DNA of 64,000 bases from Deltaproteobacteria bacterium (GCA_016927065.1 JAFGNJ010000004.1:310001-374000); one strand, 5' to 3'. Shown: positions 29,498 through 39,013, numbered from the stretch's first letter. Made by a program: numbers and translations. The notes: a model not told the origin generated them from the sequence alone.

Positions 29498-29865
29498 TCC
29501 AGGCCTCGACAAAAAAAGATGAGAGGCTGAGAAGAGAAGAACGACTGAGAAGAAAGGGAGACTTTGAAACGATTGCCAAAGAGGGTACCAGGAGACATAC
29601 GAAGAACTTTCTGATTATCGCAAGAAAGAATGATCAAGGGCTTTCCCGACTGGGAGCGGTTGCAAGCAAAAGGTTGGGAAAGGCCGTAGAGAGAAATAGG
29701 GTAAAACGATTGATGAGGGAATTCTTTCGAAGGAACAAAGATAGGCTCCCACCTTCAACTGATTACGTGATAGTAGGAAAGAAGGGGGCCCAAGAACTAC
29801 AGTATGCCCAGGTGGCGGATGAACTGAGCGCCCCTTTGAGGCTCCGCAAGGAAGAGGAGCGATAG
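29494..29865 (+). CDS. rnpA: Ribonuclease P protein component
   Basis: RnpA assists the RNase P RNA in trimming tRNA 5' ends. The 123-residue basic protein contains the signature [21 protein letters not shown] (core NRVKRLMRE) and [10 protein letters not shown]. The start overlaps the rpmH stop. The N-terminus is rich in arginine and lysine ([17 protein letters not shown]), the last part being the usual RnpA beginning. Its stop overlaps the GTG of yidD by one base, so the cluster is tightly coupled. Confidence 0.95.
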   Translation: MIQASTKKDERLRREERLRRKGDFETIAKEGTRRHTKNFLIIARKNDQGLSRLGAVASKRLGKAVERNRVKRLMREFFRRNKDRLPPSTDYVIVGKKGAQELQYAQVADELSAPLRLRKEEER

Positions 29866-30098
29866 TGCTTCCCATTAAATGGCCTACCTTGAAGGGTGTG
29901 GCCATAGGAATAATCAAGGCATATAAAATCTTTGTATCCCCCCTATTCGGTCCCACGTGTCGGTTCTACCCATCGTGTTCCAGTTACGCCATTGAGTCCA
30001 TCAGGGTTTATGGATTGCTGCGTGGGATCCTTCGTGCAATAAAAAGAATTCTAAAGTGTCACCCTCTACACCCTGGCGGGTACGACCCCGTACAATAA
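29865..30098 (+). CDS. yidD: Membrane protein insertion efficiency factor YidD
   Basis: The 77-residue protein carries the YidD hallmark: [30 protein letters not shown] with three conserved cysteines, then [27 protein letters not shown]. It supports YidC-dependent insertion at the inner face of the membrane. Start GTG at 29865-29867 overlaps the rnpA stop by one base. It precedes yidC by 37 bases, the standard arrangement. Confidence 0.95.
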   Translation: MLPIKWPTLKGVAIGIIKAYKIFVSPLFGPTCRFYPSCSSYAIESIRVYGLLRGILRAIKRILKCHPLHPGGYDPVQ

Positions 30099-30135
30099 CC
30101 CTTTGGCACACCGGACATACTAGGAGGTCAGCATA

Positions 30136-31803
30136 ATGAATACGAATGCGCGATTGATAATCGCCTTATTAATCACAGTCATCATGATTGTAGTCTATCA
30201 GTACTTGTTTGCTCCAAAGCCTCAGCAGGAGACCCCCACAAGCAAAGAGACAGTGGTAACGGAACAGGAAGAGAGGGTTGAGCCTAAAGCTGAATCACCG
30301 CAGATCCCCATAGAACGGCAACAACCGAAAGAGGGGGTAGTGTACCAGGATGTCGTCGTCGATACCCCCCTGTACACGGCTACCTTCAGCACTTACGGGG
30401 GCAGGCTTAAGACCTTGAAATTAAAGGAGTATATGGATAAGGTTTCCATGCACCCCTTGGGGCAATTTGTGCAGAACACGGTGGGGGGGATATTGGGGAA
30501 AAAGGGGGTGGATGAGACCCCTCCGCAACCAGTTGACATCGTAAACACAACAGCCCTGGAGGATTTGCCTCTGGGGATCAAGTTTACGAAAGGAGAGATT
30601 GAATACGACGAAGGCATCCCCTTTGTTCCTTCCTCCGCCGGAGTCACGCTAAGTCGCAATGGAGAGAAAAAGAACCTCACGTTGTGCTGGACATCACCTG
30701 AGGGGGTGCAGATAGACAAGCAGTTTACCTTTTACGCTGATAGTTATCAGATGGATATGGAGGTTGTCGTCTCCAATCCCTCTAGCCGAGCTTCAGTCAA
30801 AGACACGCTGGAGTTGGGATGGACATCTGAGGTTCCAGAAGAAAAAACGCAGTACAGGGGATTCTTTGGTCCTATCTATTATGCCGATGGTGACTATCAA
30901 ACGATAAAAAAACCGGAGAAGATAAAGAGTGAGAGTAAGATTATTAAAGCGGTGGATTGGTTTGGCATCAATCAAAACTATTTTATCGCACTGATCTACC
31001 CCTCGCAACAGGGGACTGATTTGATGCTGAGTACTGACTCCGAAGATATTATCCACAGCACCCAACTTTCTCCCCTCGAGCTAAAACCAGGTGATAATGA
31101 GAAGATATCCTATACCCTCTTTTTGGGGCCTAAAATTGCCTCCCTCCTCTCGCAGATTACCCCTACGGCCGAAGAAACTGCAAATTACGGCTTCCTACAC
31201 ATTATTGCCGTTGCAATCGTGTGGTTCCTCAATTTCACCAATACCTTTACGGGCAACTATGGTCTCGACATCATCATTCTGGCCGTCATACTCAAGATCC
31301 TTTTCACCCCCCTCACCCACAAAAGCCAGCAGTCGATGAAGGAGATGCAGAAATTACAGCCGGAGGTCAAGAAACTTCAGGAGAAATATAAGGAAGACAA
31401 ACAGGCCCTCAACCGGGAGATCATGGAGCTCTACAAGAGACGTAAGGTGAATCCTCTCGGCGGATGCCTCCCTCTGCTCCTACAGATGCCGGTCTTTTTT
31501 GCCCTCTATGGAGCATTTCTGAATGCCATCGAACTCAGACATTCCCCCTTCATCTTGTGGATCAGGGACTTGGCTGACAAAGATCCCACCTATATCACCC
31601 CGCTGCTCATGGGGGCCACCATGTTCTTTCAGCAAAAGATGACCACGGTGTCCGCAGACCCGTCCCAGGCAAAGATGATGGCCTTTATGCCCCTCATTTT
31701 TATCTTTATATTTCTGAACTTTCCCTCTGGGCTGGTCCTCTACTGGCTGGTCACAAATGTGCTGGCCATCGTACACCAATTGTATATCAACAAGAAGCGG
31801 TAA
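30136..31803 (+). CDS. yidC: Membrane protein insertase YidC
   Basis: YidC inserts and folds membrane proteins, alone or with SecYEG. The 555-residue protein is the Gram-negative type: an N-terminal helix (LIIALLITVIMIVVYQYLF), a large periplasmic domain of about 320 residues, and a C-terminal five-helix core with KSQQSMKEMQKLQPEVKKLQEKYK and VNPLGGCLPLLLQMPVFFALY. The ATG follows AGGAGG. The periplasmic domain supports a diderm host. It is followed by jag after 13 bases. Confidence 0.96.
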   Translation: MNTNARLIIALLITVIMIVVYQYLFAPKPQQETPTSKETVVTEQEERVEPKAESPQIPIERQQPKEGVVYQDVVVDTPLYTATFSTYGGRLKTLKLKEYMDKVSMHPLGQFVQNTVGGILGKKGVDETPPQPVDIVNTTALEDLPLGIKFTKGEIEYDEGIPFVPSSAGVTLSRNGEKKNLTLCWTSPEGVQIDKQFTFYADSYQMDMEVVVSNPSSRASVKDTLELGWTSEVPEEKTQYRGFFGPIYYADGDYQTIKKPEKIKSESKIIKAVDWFGINQNYFIALIYPSQQGTDLMLSTDSEDIIHSTQLSPLELKPGDNEKISYTLFLGPKIASLLSQITPTAEETANYGFLHIIAVAIVWFLNFTNTFTGNYGLDIIILAVILKILFTPLTHKSQQSMKEMQKLQPEVKKLQEKYKEDKQALNREIMELYKRRKVNPLGGCLPLLLQMPVFFALYGAFLNAIELRHSPFILWIRDLADKDPTYITPLLMGATMFFQQKMTTVSADPSQAKMMAFMPLIFIFIFLNFPSGLVLYWLVTNVLAIVHQLYINKKR

Positions 31804-31816
31804 GGAGGCAGGAAAG

Positions 31817-32533
31817 ATGCCGATAGAAAAAGAAGCGAAGAGCGCCGAAGAAGCCATTGAAGAAATATGCAAGGAACTCGGAAAGACAAGAGAAGAACTG
31901 GAGTTTGAAGTCATCGAAGAGAAATCCCGCGGGATCTTCGGATTGATGGGGGGAAATAAGCGAGTAAAGGTTAGGGCGATTCTGAAAGAGTCACAGGAGG
32001 ATTATGGCAAGGACCAGGAGAAAAGGCAGAAGAAGGACCAAAAAACACAAGAAGAGGTAGAGGAAAGATCAGACGATGAAGTCCTCCAATATGCCAAGAC
32101 AGCCCTAGAGAGGATAGTAGTGGATATAACTGCGTCCGCTCAGATTGAAGGACGGGTGGAAGGGGGAACGATTTATCTAAACATCAAGGGGGATGGGAGT
32201 GGTTTGTTGATCGGCCGGCATGGTCAGACATTGGACGCAATCCAGTATATCGTGGGGAGGATTGTGGGGAAGCAATTGGGTGAAAGAAGGATGGTCGTGG
32301 TGGACACAGAGAGGTATCGCGAGCGGAGGAGGGAGAATCTAGCACAACTGGCACGACGCATGGGGGAAAAAGCCAAGGCTACGGGGAGGGCTGTCAGCTT
32401 ACAGCCGATGACTGCGAGCGAGAGGAGGATTGTGCACCTCGCCCTGAAGCATGATAGGGCTATAGAAACCAGGAGTGAGGGTGAAGGGGGGCAGAAGTCT
32501 ATTAGAATAATTCCTCGGTCAAAGGGATCGTAA
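31817..32533 (+). CDS. jag: Jag/KhpB RNA-binding protein
   Basis: The start is set at ATG 31817, seven bases after AAGGAGG; the open frame extends upstream into yidC. The 238-residue protein has an N-terminal Jag domain (SAEEAIEEICKELGKTREELEFEVIEEKSRGIFG, core SRGIFG), a charged linker, a KH domain with LLIGRHGQTLDAIQYI, and an R3H domain with RRIVHLALKHDRAIETRSEG. It binds RNA and is linked to cell envelope control in other bacteria. The gene order after yidC is standard. Confidence 0.93.
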   Translation: MPIEKEAKSAEEAIEEICKELGKTREELEFEVIEEKSRGIFGLMGGNKRVKVRAILKESQEDYGKDQEKRQKKDQKTQEEVEERSDDEVLQYAKTALERIVVDITASAQIEGRVEGGTIYLNIKGDGSGLLIGRHGQTLDAIQYIVGRIVGKQLGERRMVVVDTERYRERRRENLAQLARRMGEKAKATGRAVSLQPMTASERRIVHLALKHDRAIETRSEGEGGQKSIRIIPRSKGS

Positions 32534-32541
32534 CTACGGAA

Positions 32542-32557
32542 TGTTCCACGTGGAACA
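32542..32557. promoter_or_regulatory. parS chromosome-partitioning site
   Basis: TGTTCCACGTGGAACA at 32542-32557 is a perfect 16-bp palindrome identical to the broad bacterial parS consensus bound by ParB. It lies in the 180-bp gap between jag and mnmE, the place where origin-proximal parS sites are expected. No parA or parB gene is in the window. Confidence 0.93.
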
Positions 32558-32716
32558 CGGCGGCGAACCAGAAAATTCGCCTCACGTACGTATTGTCTTG
32601 AGAAGTTCCGAATTGGTTTTACCCTTTCATCCTAGAGAGAAAGCGGGCGAGCCTTTCATTAAATTCTTTTGTTTCTTTAAAAAAGTTTATGTAAGTTTTT
32701 GAGGGAGGGCTTGGTA

Positions 32717-34105
32717 TTGCGAGGTGATGAATCGGATACCATCGCGGCCATTGCTACGCCTTATGGTGAGGGTGGCATCGGCATTGTGAGGATTAGTGGT
32801 CCAGAAGCAAAAAAGATCGCGGAAAAAATATTCCGCCCGCGAAGGGGGGCTGCAACGCTCGTGACGCACCATATTCGCTATGGAGAAATAGTTGACCCTC
32901 AGGAGGGAGTAGTGCTTGATGAAGTCCTTCTCACGTTTATGGCCGCACCTAAGACCTATACGAGACAAGATATAGTAGAAATAAATTGCCATGGAGGATT
33001 CTGGGACCTCCAACGGGTTCTCGAGGTGGTCTTGCGGGAGGGGGCGCGGGCAGCCCTGCCCGGTGAGTTTACCAAACGGGCCTTTCTTTCTGGCAGGATT
33101 GACCTTGCCCAGGCCGAAGCCGTCCTGGACATTATTCAGGCCAAGACTGAGGAGGGCCTTCGATTAGCCGAGGAACAGCTACGGGGAGGACTCAGCAAGG
33201 AGGTCACAGGGTTACGGGAGGAGCTTTTAACAATACTCGCACCCATCGAGGCATACTTAGATTTCCCTGACGAAGACATTGACTCCCCCCCTACGGATGA
33301 AGTTGGCGGGGCCCTGCGCCGAGCAGTGGCCACGTTAGAGAGGTTGATAGGGGCTTATGAAGAAGGGGAGCTCTACCGCGACGGAGTGAGAGTGGCTATA
33401 GTTGGCAAGGCAAACGTAGGGAAATCATCTCTTTTAAACCAATTGCTAGGAAGGGGGCGTGCTATCGTTACCACTATTCCTGGTACTACAACCGACGTCC
33501 TTGAGGAGACTGTTAACTTATCGGGCCTCCTTGTTAGGCTCATAGATATGGCGGGCTTAAGGGAACCGCGGAATGAGGTAGAACGAGAGGGGGTACGGCT
33601 CGCCAGGGGAAAATTGTCTGAGGCCCATCTCGTCATCTTTGTAGTGGACAGGAGCAACCCTCTGGACGATCAGGATCGTAATATCTTCCAAGAGATACGG
33701 GAGAAAAGAAAACTTCTTGCCCTCAACAAGATAGATCTTCCTCAATGTCTTGTCACTGAAGCGCTAAGTAAAGAAATGGGAGTAAGAGATGTCTACTGTA
33801 TATCCGCGTTGAACGGTGATGGGATTGAAGGATTAAAAAGGGGGATAGTCGAGGCCGCCGTAACTGGAAGAGCACATAGAAAAGACGGAGAGTTGGTCCC
33901 GGTAAATTTGAGACATAAACTGGTGTTGGAAAGGGTAAAAGGGGTTTTTGCGGAAATCTTGGAGGGCCTCAGACATGAGGTTCCATGGGATATTGCTGTC
34001 ATCGAAATACGAAGGGCCCTTGATATCCTTGGGGAGATTGTAGGGGAGACGACCCCTGAAGAGGTCTTGGATATAATCTTCTCCCGATTTTGTATCGGGA
34101 AGTAA
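32717..34105 (+). CDS. mnmE: tRNA modification GTPase MnmE
   Basis: MnmE with MnmG makes the carboxymethylaminomethyl modification of tRNA wobble uridine, using a folate-derived one-carbon unit. The N-terminal folate-binding domain begins DTIAAIATPYGEGGIGIVRISG. The G domain shows GKANVGKSSLL, TTIPGTTTDV, DMAGLRE and NKIDL. The C-terminus ends FCIGK, carrying the catalytic cysteine. TTG 32717, eight bases after GAGGGAGG, is the likely start; TTG 32711 or 32699 are alternatives. mnmG is not seen downstream, where the carbon-fixation island begins. Confidence 0.94.
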   Translation: MRGDESDTIAAIATPYGEGGIGIVRISGPEAKKIAEKIFRPRRGAATLVTHHIRYGEIVDPQEGVVLDEVLLTFMAAPKTYTRQDIVEINCHGGFWDLQRVLEVVLREGARAALPGEFTKRAFLSGRIDLAQAEAVLDIIQAKTEEGLRLAEEQLRGGLSKEVTGLREELLTILAPIEAYLDFPDEDIDSPPTDEVGGALRRAVATLERLIGAYEEGELYRDGVRVAIVGKANVGKSSLLNQLLGRGRAIVTTIPGTTTDVLEETVNLSGLLVRLIDMAGLREPRNEVEREGVRLARGKLSEAHLVIFVVDRSNPLDDQDRNIFQEIREKRKLLALNKIDLPQCLVTEALSKEMGVRDVYCISALNGDGIEGLKRGIVEAAVTGRAHRKDGELVPVNLRHKLVLERVKGVFAEILEGLRHEVPWDIAVIEIRRALDILGEIVGETTPEEVLDIIFSRFCIGK

Positions 34106-34230
34106 GGGTAGAGAGATCTGTTCGGAAGACCAACCATAAAAAGTCTTGTCCAAGCAATTCCCCTTAGGATTGCCCAAACCCTTACGCAGGTACGCAGGTG
34201 CAATACCCACACAAGATATAAAATGCCCCC

Positions 34231-34257
34231 TTGACAAAAAGAAGGTGTTCATATAAG
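34231..34257 (+). promoter_or_regulatory. Promoter for fhs
   Basis: TTGACA at 34231-34236 and TATAAG at 34252-34257 with a 15-base spacer (or TAAGAA at 17 bases). The leader to the fhs start is about 135 bases and contains a strong hairpin at 34320-34357. Confidence 0.58.
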
Positions 34258-34319
34258 AAATACATTTTGTGAAGATTGGAACTTAATAAACAGTCCAGGT
34301 AGTTAGAGTCTTAGTAATT

Positions 34320-34357
34320 GGCTTTGCTCGACAGGGTGACGATAATCGAGAAAAGCC
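34320..34357 (+). promoter_or_regulatory. Strong hairpin in fhs leader
   Basis: GGCTTTGCTCGA (34320-34331) pairs with TCGAGAAAAGCC (34346-34357): eleven of twelve pairs with one G-A mismatch, around a 14-base loop CAGGGTGACGATAA. No T-run follows, so it is not a simple terminator. It lies about 40 bases upstream of the fhs start and may be a leader control element or RNA-stability structure. It does not match a riboswitch I recognise. Confidence 0.5.
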
Positions 34358-34398
34358 ATTGAACACAAGAAAATATTATAAAAAAAGGAGGTTGAACA

Positions 34399-36162
34399 AT
34401 GGCGTACGATGCCACTAAGATGTCCGATTGGCAGATCGCAGAAGATTCAGAAAAGAACATGCCAGCTCCTGATGAGTGGCGGGAAAAATTGAACCTGGAA
34501 AAGGATGAGGTTATTCCTTATGGGAGGCTCTGCAAGCTCGATTTTATGAAGATCATAGAGCGACTCAAGAAAAAACCGGACGGCAAGTACATTGAGGTAA
34601 CCGCTATTACGCCGACACCCTTGGGTGAAGGAAAGAGCACAACATCGTGTGGCCTCATGGAGGGGTTGGGCAAACGAGGCAAGAATGTCGGCGGCTGTCT
34701 GCGCCAACCCTCGGGCGGTCCCACCATGAATATCAAGGGGACGGCTGCCGGCGGTGGCAATGCCCTGCTCATTCCCATGACCGAATTCTCTATGGGCCTG
34801 ACTGGCGACATCAACGACATCATGAATGCCCACAACCTGGCTATGGTGGCCTTGACCGCGAGGATGCAGCACGAGCGCAATTATGACGACAAGGAATTGG
34901 AAAAACGCAGCGGCATGCGCCGTCTGGATGTCGACCCCACCAGAGTTGAGATGGGGTGGATCTTGGACTTCTGCGCCCAGAGCCTCAGGAACATCGTCAT
35001 AGGCCTGGGGGGGCGCATGGACGGCTTTACCATGCAGTCCAAGTTCGGCATCGCCGTGGGTTCAGAGCTCATGGCCATGCTCTCCATCGTCACGGATCTG
35101 GCAGACCTGCGCGCGAGAATGGACAACATCACCGTCGCCTTCGACAAAAAGGGCAACCCCGTCACCACCGGCGACCTCGAGGTGGGGGGTGCCATGACCG
35201 CTTGGATGCGCAATACCATCAACCCCACCCTGTGCAGTACGGTTGAGTACCAGCCCTGCATGGTGCATGCTGGCCCTTTTGCCAACATTGCCGTGGGTCA
35301 GTCATCCATTATCGGCGATCGCATCGCTCTGAAGATGTTTGACTATCACGTTACCGAGAGCGGATTCGCCGCGGATATCGGCTTCGAAAAGTTCTGGAAC
35401 GTCAAGTGCCGTTTCAGCGGTCTCAAGCCGCACGTATCGGTGCTCACTACCACTATCAGGGCCCTCAAGATGCACGGTGGTGGCCCCAAAGTGGTGGCTG
35501 GTCTACCCCTGCCCGATTCCTACACCAAGGAAGACTTGGGGCTTCTGGAGAAGGGCCTTCCCAACATGCTGCACCACATCAACACCATCAGGGAATCAGG
35601 TATGAACCCGGTGGTATGCATCAACGCCTTCCATACCGATACCAAAGACGAGATCGCCATGGTCCGCAAGGCAGCCGAGGGGGCCGGGGCCCGCTGCGCG
35701 CTCAGCGAGCACTGGCTTAAGGGCGGTGATGGCGCCCTAGAGCTGGCCGATGCGGTGATGGACGCCTGTGAAGAGGAGAGCGAATTTAAGTTTCTGTATC
35801 CTCTGGAAATGAAACTGAGAGAGCGGGTTGATAAAATCGCCAAGGTTGTTTATGGGGCCGATGGCGTATCATGGACCCCTGATGCAGAGGCCAAGGCCAA
35901 GATGCTCGAGGGCGACTCCCAATATGGGGATTACGCCACCATGATGGTGAAGACTCACCTGAGCCTCACCCACGACCCGACATTGAAGGGTGTCCCCAAA
36001 GGATGGACCCTGCCCGTTCGTGATGTCTTGATCTATTCCGGGGCGAAGTTTCTCTGCCCGGTTGCCGGGACCATCAGCCTCATGCCCGGTACCTCCTCTA
36101 GTCCTGCCTTCCGCAAGGTTGATGTGGATGTTAAGACGGGTTTGGTAAAGGGACTTTTCTAA
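34399..36162 (+). CDS. fhs: Formate-tetrahydrofolate ligase
   Basis: Fhs activates formate with ATP onto THF to give 10-formyl-THF, the first folate step of the methyl branch of the Wood-Ljungdahl pathway. The ATP-binding loop is [20 protein letters not shown]. Other family text includes [19 protein letters not shown] and [18 protein letters not shown]. At 587 residues it is somewhat longer than the common 555-560. The ATG follows AAGGAGG. A clear terminator follows at 36182, so it forms its own transcription unit before folD. Confidence 0.96.
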   Translation: MAYDATKMSDWQIAEDSEKNMPAPDEWREKLNLEKDEVIPYGRLCKLDFMKIIERLKKKPDGKYIEVTAITPTPLGEGKSTTSCGLMEGLGKRGKNVGGCLRQPSGGPTMNIKGTAAGGGNALLIPMTEFSMGLTGDINDIMNAHNLAMVALTARMQHERNYDDKELEKRSGMRRLDVDPTRVEMGWILDFCAQSLRNIVIGLGGRMDGFTMQSKFGIAVGSELMAMLSIVTDLADLRARMDNITVAFDKKGNPVTTGDLEVGGAMTAWMRNTINPTLCSTVEYQPCMVHAGPFANIAVGQSSIIGDRIALKMFDYHVTESGFAADIGFEKFWNVKCRFSGLKPHVSVLTTTIRALKMHGGGPKVVAGLPLPDSYTKEDLGLLEKGLPNMLHHINTIRESGMNPVVCINAFHTDTKDEIAMVRKAAEGAGARCALSEHWLKGGDGALELADAVMDACEEESEFKFLYPLEMKLRERVDKIAKVVYGADGVSWTPDAEAKAKMLEGDSQYGDYATMMVKTHLSLTHDPTLKGVPKGWTLPVRDVLIYSGAKFLCPVAGTISLMPGTSSSPAFRKVDVDVKTGLVKGLF

Positions 36163-36181
36163 GTTTCGAGAACCGAGTCCG

Positions 36182-36214
36182 AAAAAAGGCCAGGCGTAGT
36201 GCCTGGCCTTTTTT
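36182..36214 (+). terminator. Intrinsic terminator after fhs
   Basis: AAAAAAGGCCAGGC (36182-36195) and GCCTGGCCTTTTTT (36201-36214) form a perfect 14-bp stem with a five-base loop GTAGT and end in a T-run. The A-run on the other arm means it can work in both directions. It lies 20 bases after the fhs stop. Confidence 0.92.
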
Positions 36215-36312
36215 GTGCCCGACAATGAAACCGCCACAAGATCACTGAAATACTGTTAGTATTCTCGGCAGTATTTATTTTATCTTTGGGAGATTTTCTT
36301 TCTAAGAAAGGC

Positions 36313-36341
36313 TTGACAAGGGAGACAAAATATCCTAAGTT
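36313..36341 (+). promoter_or_regulatory. Promoter for the folD-acs operon
   Basis: TTGACA at 36313-36318 in the context CTTGACAAGG, a 17-base spacer, and TAAGTT at 36336-36341. It lies about 100 bases upstream of folD and just after the fhs terminator. A hairpin with a T-run lies between it and folD. Confidence 0.62.
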
Positions 36342-36349
36342 GACACCTT

Positions 36350-36396
36350 CCCTTGTGAAGGAAGGAACTTCCTTTCCTTTTTGTTCACAAAAAGGG
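36350..36396 (+). promoter_or_regulatory. Attenuator-like structure upstream of folD
   Basis: A 7-bp stem AAGGAAG (36358-36364) with CTTCCTT (36368-36374) and a three-base loop is followed by TCCTTTTT, like a weak intrinsic terminator. A second possible stem, TTGTGAA (36353-36359) with TTCACAA (36384-36390) plus CCC/GGG, encloses it. The arrangement could allow attenuation of the folD operon. No leader peptide or known riboswitch was recognised. Confidence 0.4.
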
Positions 36397-36438
36397 ATAG
36401 TTAAAGTGACACTATAATAGTCAGTGGAGGGGAAGCCT

Positions 36439-37326
36439 ATGGTTGCGAAACTCATCAAAGGGGCAGAAGTAGCGAAGGAAATCCGAGAGGAGCTCAAACA
36501 AGAAGTAGAGGAACTTAAAGCAAAACATAAGGTAGTACCGGGATTGGTCACCATCCTGGTGGGTGAAGATCCGGCCTCGCAGAGTTATGTGACGGCCAAG
36601 CAGCGGACCTCCAAAGAGTTGGGATTTCATTCCATCCAGGACAACCAACCATCAGATATCACCGAGGAAACCCTCCTCACACTCATCGCAAAGTACAACA
36701 AAGATCCCAAGATACACGGCATTCTGGTTCAGTTGCCCCTGCCCAAGCAGATCGATGAGACAAAGGTCCTCTACGCCATCGATCCTAAAAAAGACGTGGA
36801 TGCCTTTCACCCCGTGAATGTCGGCAAACTCCTGATCGGGGAACCCGATTTTCTTCCCTGCACTCCTCATGGGATCTGGCAACTGCTGATTCGCTCCGGG
36901 ACCCAGATCGAGGGTGCAGAGGTTGTGGTGGTGGGGCGCAGTAACATCGTGGGCAAACCCATCGCCGCCATCCTCATGCAAAAGTTACCCAATGCCAACG
37001 CCACTGTGACCGTGTGCCACACCCGTACCAAAGATATGGCTTTTCATACCAAACGGGCGGATATCCTCATCGTGGCGGCCGGTCGCCCCAAGGCCATAAC
37101 GGCGGATATGGTCAAGGAAGGAGCGGTGGTGATCGATGTGGGGGTGAACCGCATCGGCAAGACCCCTGAGGGGAAGGCCAAATTGGCTGGTGATGTCGAC
37201 TTTGACGAGGTCCAGAACAAGGCCAGCGCCATCACCCCGGTTCCCGGGGGGGTTGGCCCCATGACCATCACCATGTTGATGCTCAATACCGTGAAGGCGG
37301 CTAAGCTGGCGGCTGGTGTGGCCTAG
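36439..37326 (+). CDS. folD: Methylene-THF dehydrogenase / methenyl-THF cyclohydrolase
   Basis: FolD converts 10-formyl-THF to methenyl-THF and then methylene-THF. The 295-residue protein shows VLVGEDPASQSYVTAKQ-like text with the catalytic lysine in SYVTAKQRTSKELGF, the segment VQLPLPKQID, DVDAFHPVNVG, the nucleotide site VVVGRSNIVGKPIA and the ending PVPGGVGPMTITMLM. The start is ATG 36439, eight bases after GGAGG; a GTG at 36424 is a poorer choice. It is followed 22 bases later by cooC. Confidence 0.95.
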   Translation: MVAKLIKGAEVAKEIREELKQEVEELKAKHKVVPGLVTILVGEDPASQSYVTAKQRTSKELGFHSIQDNQPSDITEETLLTLIAKYNKDPKIHGILVQLPLPKQIDETKVLYAIDPKKDVDAFHPVNVGKLLIGEPDFLPCTPHGIWQLLIRSGTQIEGAEVVVVGRSNIVGKPIAAILMQKLPNANATVTVCHTRTKDMAFHTKRADILIVAAGRPKAITADMVKEGAVVIDVGVNRIGKTPEGKAKLAGDVDFDEVQNKASAITPVPGGVGPMTITMLMLNTVKAAKLAAGVA

Positions 37327-37348
37327 GCCGAGGGAGTAGGAAGGCATC

Positions 37349-38107
37349 GTGCCCTTTCATATTGCTGTCTCCGGCAAGGGGGGGACGGGAAAAACGACCT
37401 TGAGCGCTGTAATCCTGCGCTACTTGATTCGTTCCGGGAAAGGGCCTGCCCTTGTTATAGATGCTGATGCCGATGGAAATCTGGCTCAAGCCCTCGGCCT
37501 GAATGGCGTACAGACCGTCGGTGCGATCTTGGATGAGATGGAGCAAAAGGCCTCTCAGTTGCCGCCCGGCGTTTCCAAGGATGGCTGGCTGGAGGGGAAA
37601 TTGGCTGAGGTGATGGTTGAGCAAAAGGGGTTCGATTTTCTGAGTATGGGCAGAGGCGAGGGACCTGGGTGTTACTGCTATGTGAACACTGTCTTGCGCA
37701 GGATAATGGATAACCTCGAAAACAACTACCCCTATTCGCTCATGGACAACGCCGCAGGTATGGAGCACCTGAGCAGACGGACCACCCGAGCGGCTGACAT
37801 CCTCTTTCTCGTCTCCGATCACTCCCTGAAGGGCGTTCAGAGCGGTGCGAGGATCGCCGAGCTGGCTCAGGAGCTGAAACTAGAAATCAAACGGGTTGGA
37901 TTTGTGATTAATCGAGTGCCTGGGGAGATGGATCCGCTGATCCGTCAGAAGGTTGAGGAGAAGGGTTTAGAGATCCTTGGGACCATACCCGAGGATTCTC
38001 AGATTGGGAGGTTTGATCTCGAGGGAAAGTCTTTGCTGGATTTTCCCGAAGATAATAACGTGACGATAGCAGTACGGGAGATGGTGGAAAAGATCTTAGT
38101 CAATTGA
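37349..38107 (+). CDS. cooC: CooC/AcsF-type nickel-insertion ATPase
   Basis: CooC-type ATPases support nickel insertion into carbon monoxide dehydrogenase or acetyl-CoA synthase. The 252-residue protein has the deviant Walker A SGKGGTGKTTLS, a DADADGNLAQALG segment and the metal-binding CYCY pair in GPGCYCYVN. SDHSLKGVQSGARIAEL is also typical of the family. GTG start at 37349 follows TAGGAAGG. Its position between folD and acsE, upstream of cdhA, supports maturation of the CODH/ACS encoded here. Confidence 0.9.
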   Translation: MPFHIAVSGKGGTGKTTLSAVILRYLIRSGKGPALVIDADADGNLAQALGLNGVQTVGAILDEMEQKASQLPPGVSKDGWLEGKLAEVMVEQKGFDFLSMGRGEGPGCYCYVNTVLRRIMDNLENNYPYSLMDNAAGMEHLSRRTTRAADILFLVSDHSLKGVQSGARIAELAQELKLEIKRVGFVINRVPGEMDPLIRQKVEEKGLEILGTIPEDSQIGRFDLEGKSLLDFPEDNNVTIAVREMVEKILVN

Positions 38108-38122
38108 AGGAGGATGAAACAG

Positions 38123-38998
38123 ATGCTACTCATCGGGGAAAATATACACATCATTGCCAAACAGGTCTCCGACGCCGTCGATAAACAGGATAAGAAGGCC
38201 TTACAGCAGATGGCCAAGGAACAGGCCGATGTTGGGGTGGATTATGTCGACCTCAATGTCGGGCCGGCCCGCAAGAACCCGGAGATCATGGGATGGCTGG
38301 CAGAGACCATCCAAGAGGTGGTCGAGTGCCCCCTCGCCTTGGACAGCACGAATCCTCTGGCGGTGGAGGCCGGCCTCAAGGTGGCCAAGTGGCCGCCGCT
38401 GATAAACTCCGCATCGGGCAAAGGAGAGAGTAAGGAGCGAATGCTTCCCCTCGCGGCCCAATACAAATGTGAGGTGATCCTCTCCGTGCTGACCGATGCG
38501 GGTATTCCCTCCGACGCCGAGGCCAGGGCTGAGAGCATCATGGAGACGGCGGCCTATGCCAATGAGTTGGGGATCGAGAATGAGCGGCTATGGATCGATC
38601 CCATTTTGCTCCCGGTGAGCGTCGCACAGCAAGGAGTGGTGGCGTGTATGGAGTTCACGCAGATGCTGCCGGACCTCCTCCCGGGGGTGAAATCGACCAT
38701 CGGCCTCTCCAATATCTCCAATGGGGCTCCCGAGGAGGTGCGGGGGATCCTCAACAGGACCTATATGGTAATGCTGGAGCGATACGGCATGCACTCGGCC
38801 ATTGTGGATGCCTTTGATGCCGAGTTGCGGGACCTGGCGAGAGGGAAACTGCCGGGGATCGTGGAGGTGATCCACAAGGTCATGGACGGTGAGGATGTGG
38901 ACCCGGCCTCCCTCCCCCCCAAGGAACGGGATTACGCCAAGACGACTAAAGTACTTATGGGGGAAATCCTTTACTCCCATACATGGTTGGAAACATAG
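38123..38998 (+). CDS. acsE: Methyl-THF:corrinoid iron-sulfur protein methyltransferase
   Basis: AcsE transfers the methyl group of methyl-THF to the cobalt of the corrinoid iron-sulfur protein. The 291-residue protein is a pterin-binding TIM barrel: LLIGENIHIIAKQ, DYVDLNVGPARKNPEIMGWL with the pterin-binding aspartates, LALDSTNP, PLINSASGKGES and STIGLSNISNGAPEE. ATG 38123 is preferred because GGAGG abuts the earlier ATG at 38114 and is 9 bases from this one. It is followed by acsD after 15 bases. Confidence 0.93.
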   Translation: MLLIGENIHIIAKQVSDAVDKQDKKALQQMAKEQADVGVDYVDLNVGPARKNPEIMGWLAETIQEVVECPLALDSTNPLAVEAGLKVAKWPPLINSASGKGESKERMLPLAAQYKCEVILSVLTDAGIPSDAEARAESIMETAAYANELGIENERLWIDPILLPVSVAQQGVVACMEFTQMLPDLLPGVKSTIGLSNISNGAPEEVRGILNRTYMVMLERYGMHSAIVDAFDAELRDLARGKLPGIVEVIHKVMDGEDVDPASLPPKERDYAKTTKVLMGEILYSHTWLET

Positions 38999-39013
38999 CA
39001 AGGAGGTATGGAT

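Noticed and set aside
34105-34230. Possible RNA gene between mnmE and the fhs promoter
   Set aside because: No tRNA-like cloverleaf; only a chance-like doubled TACGCAGG was seen.
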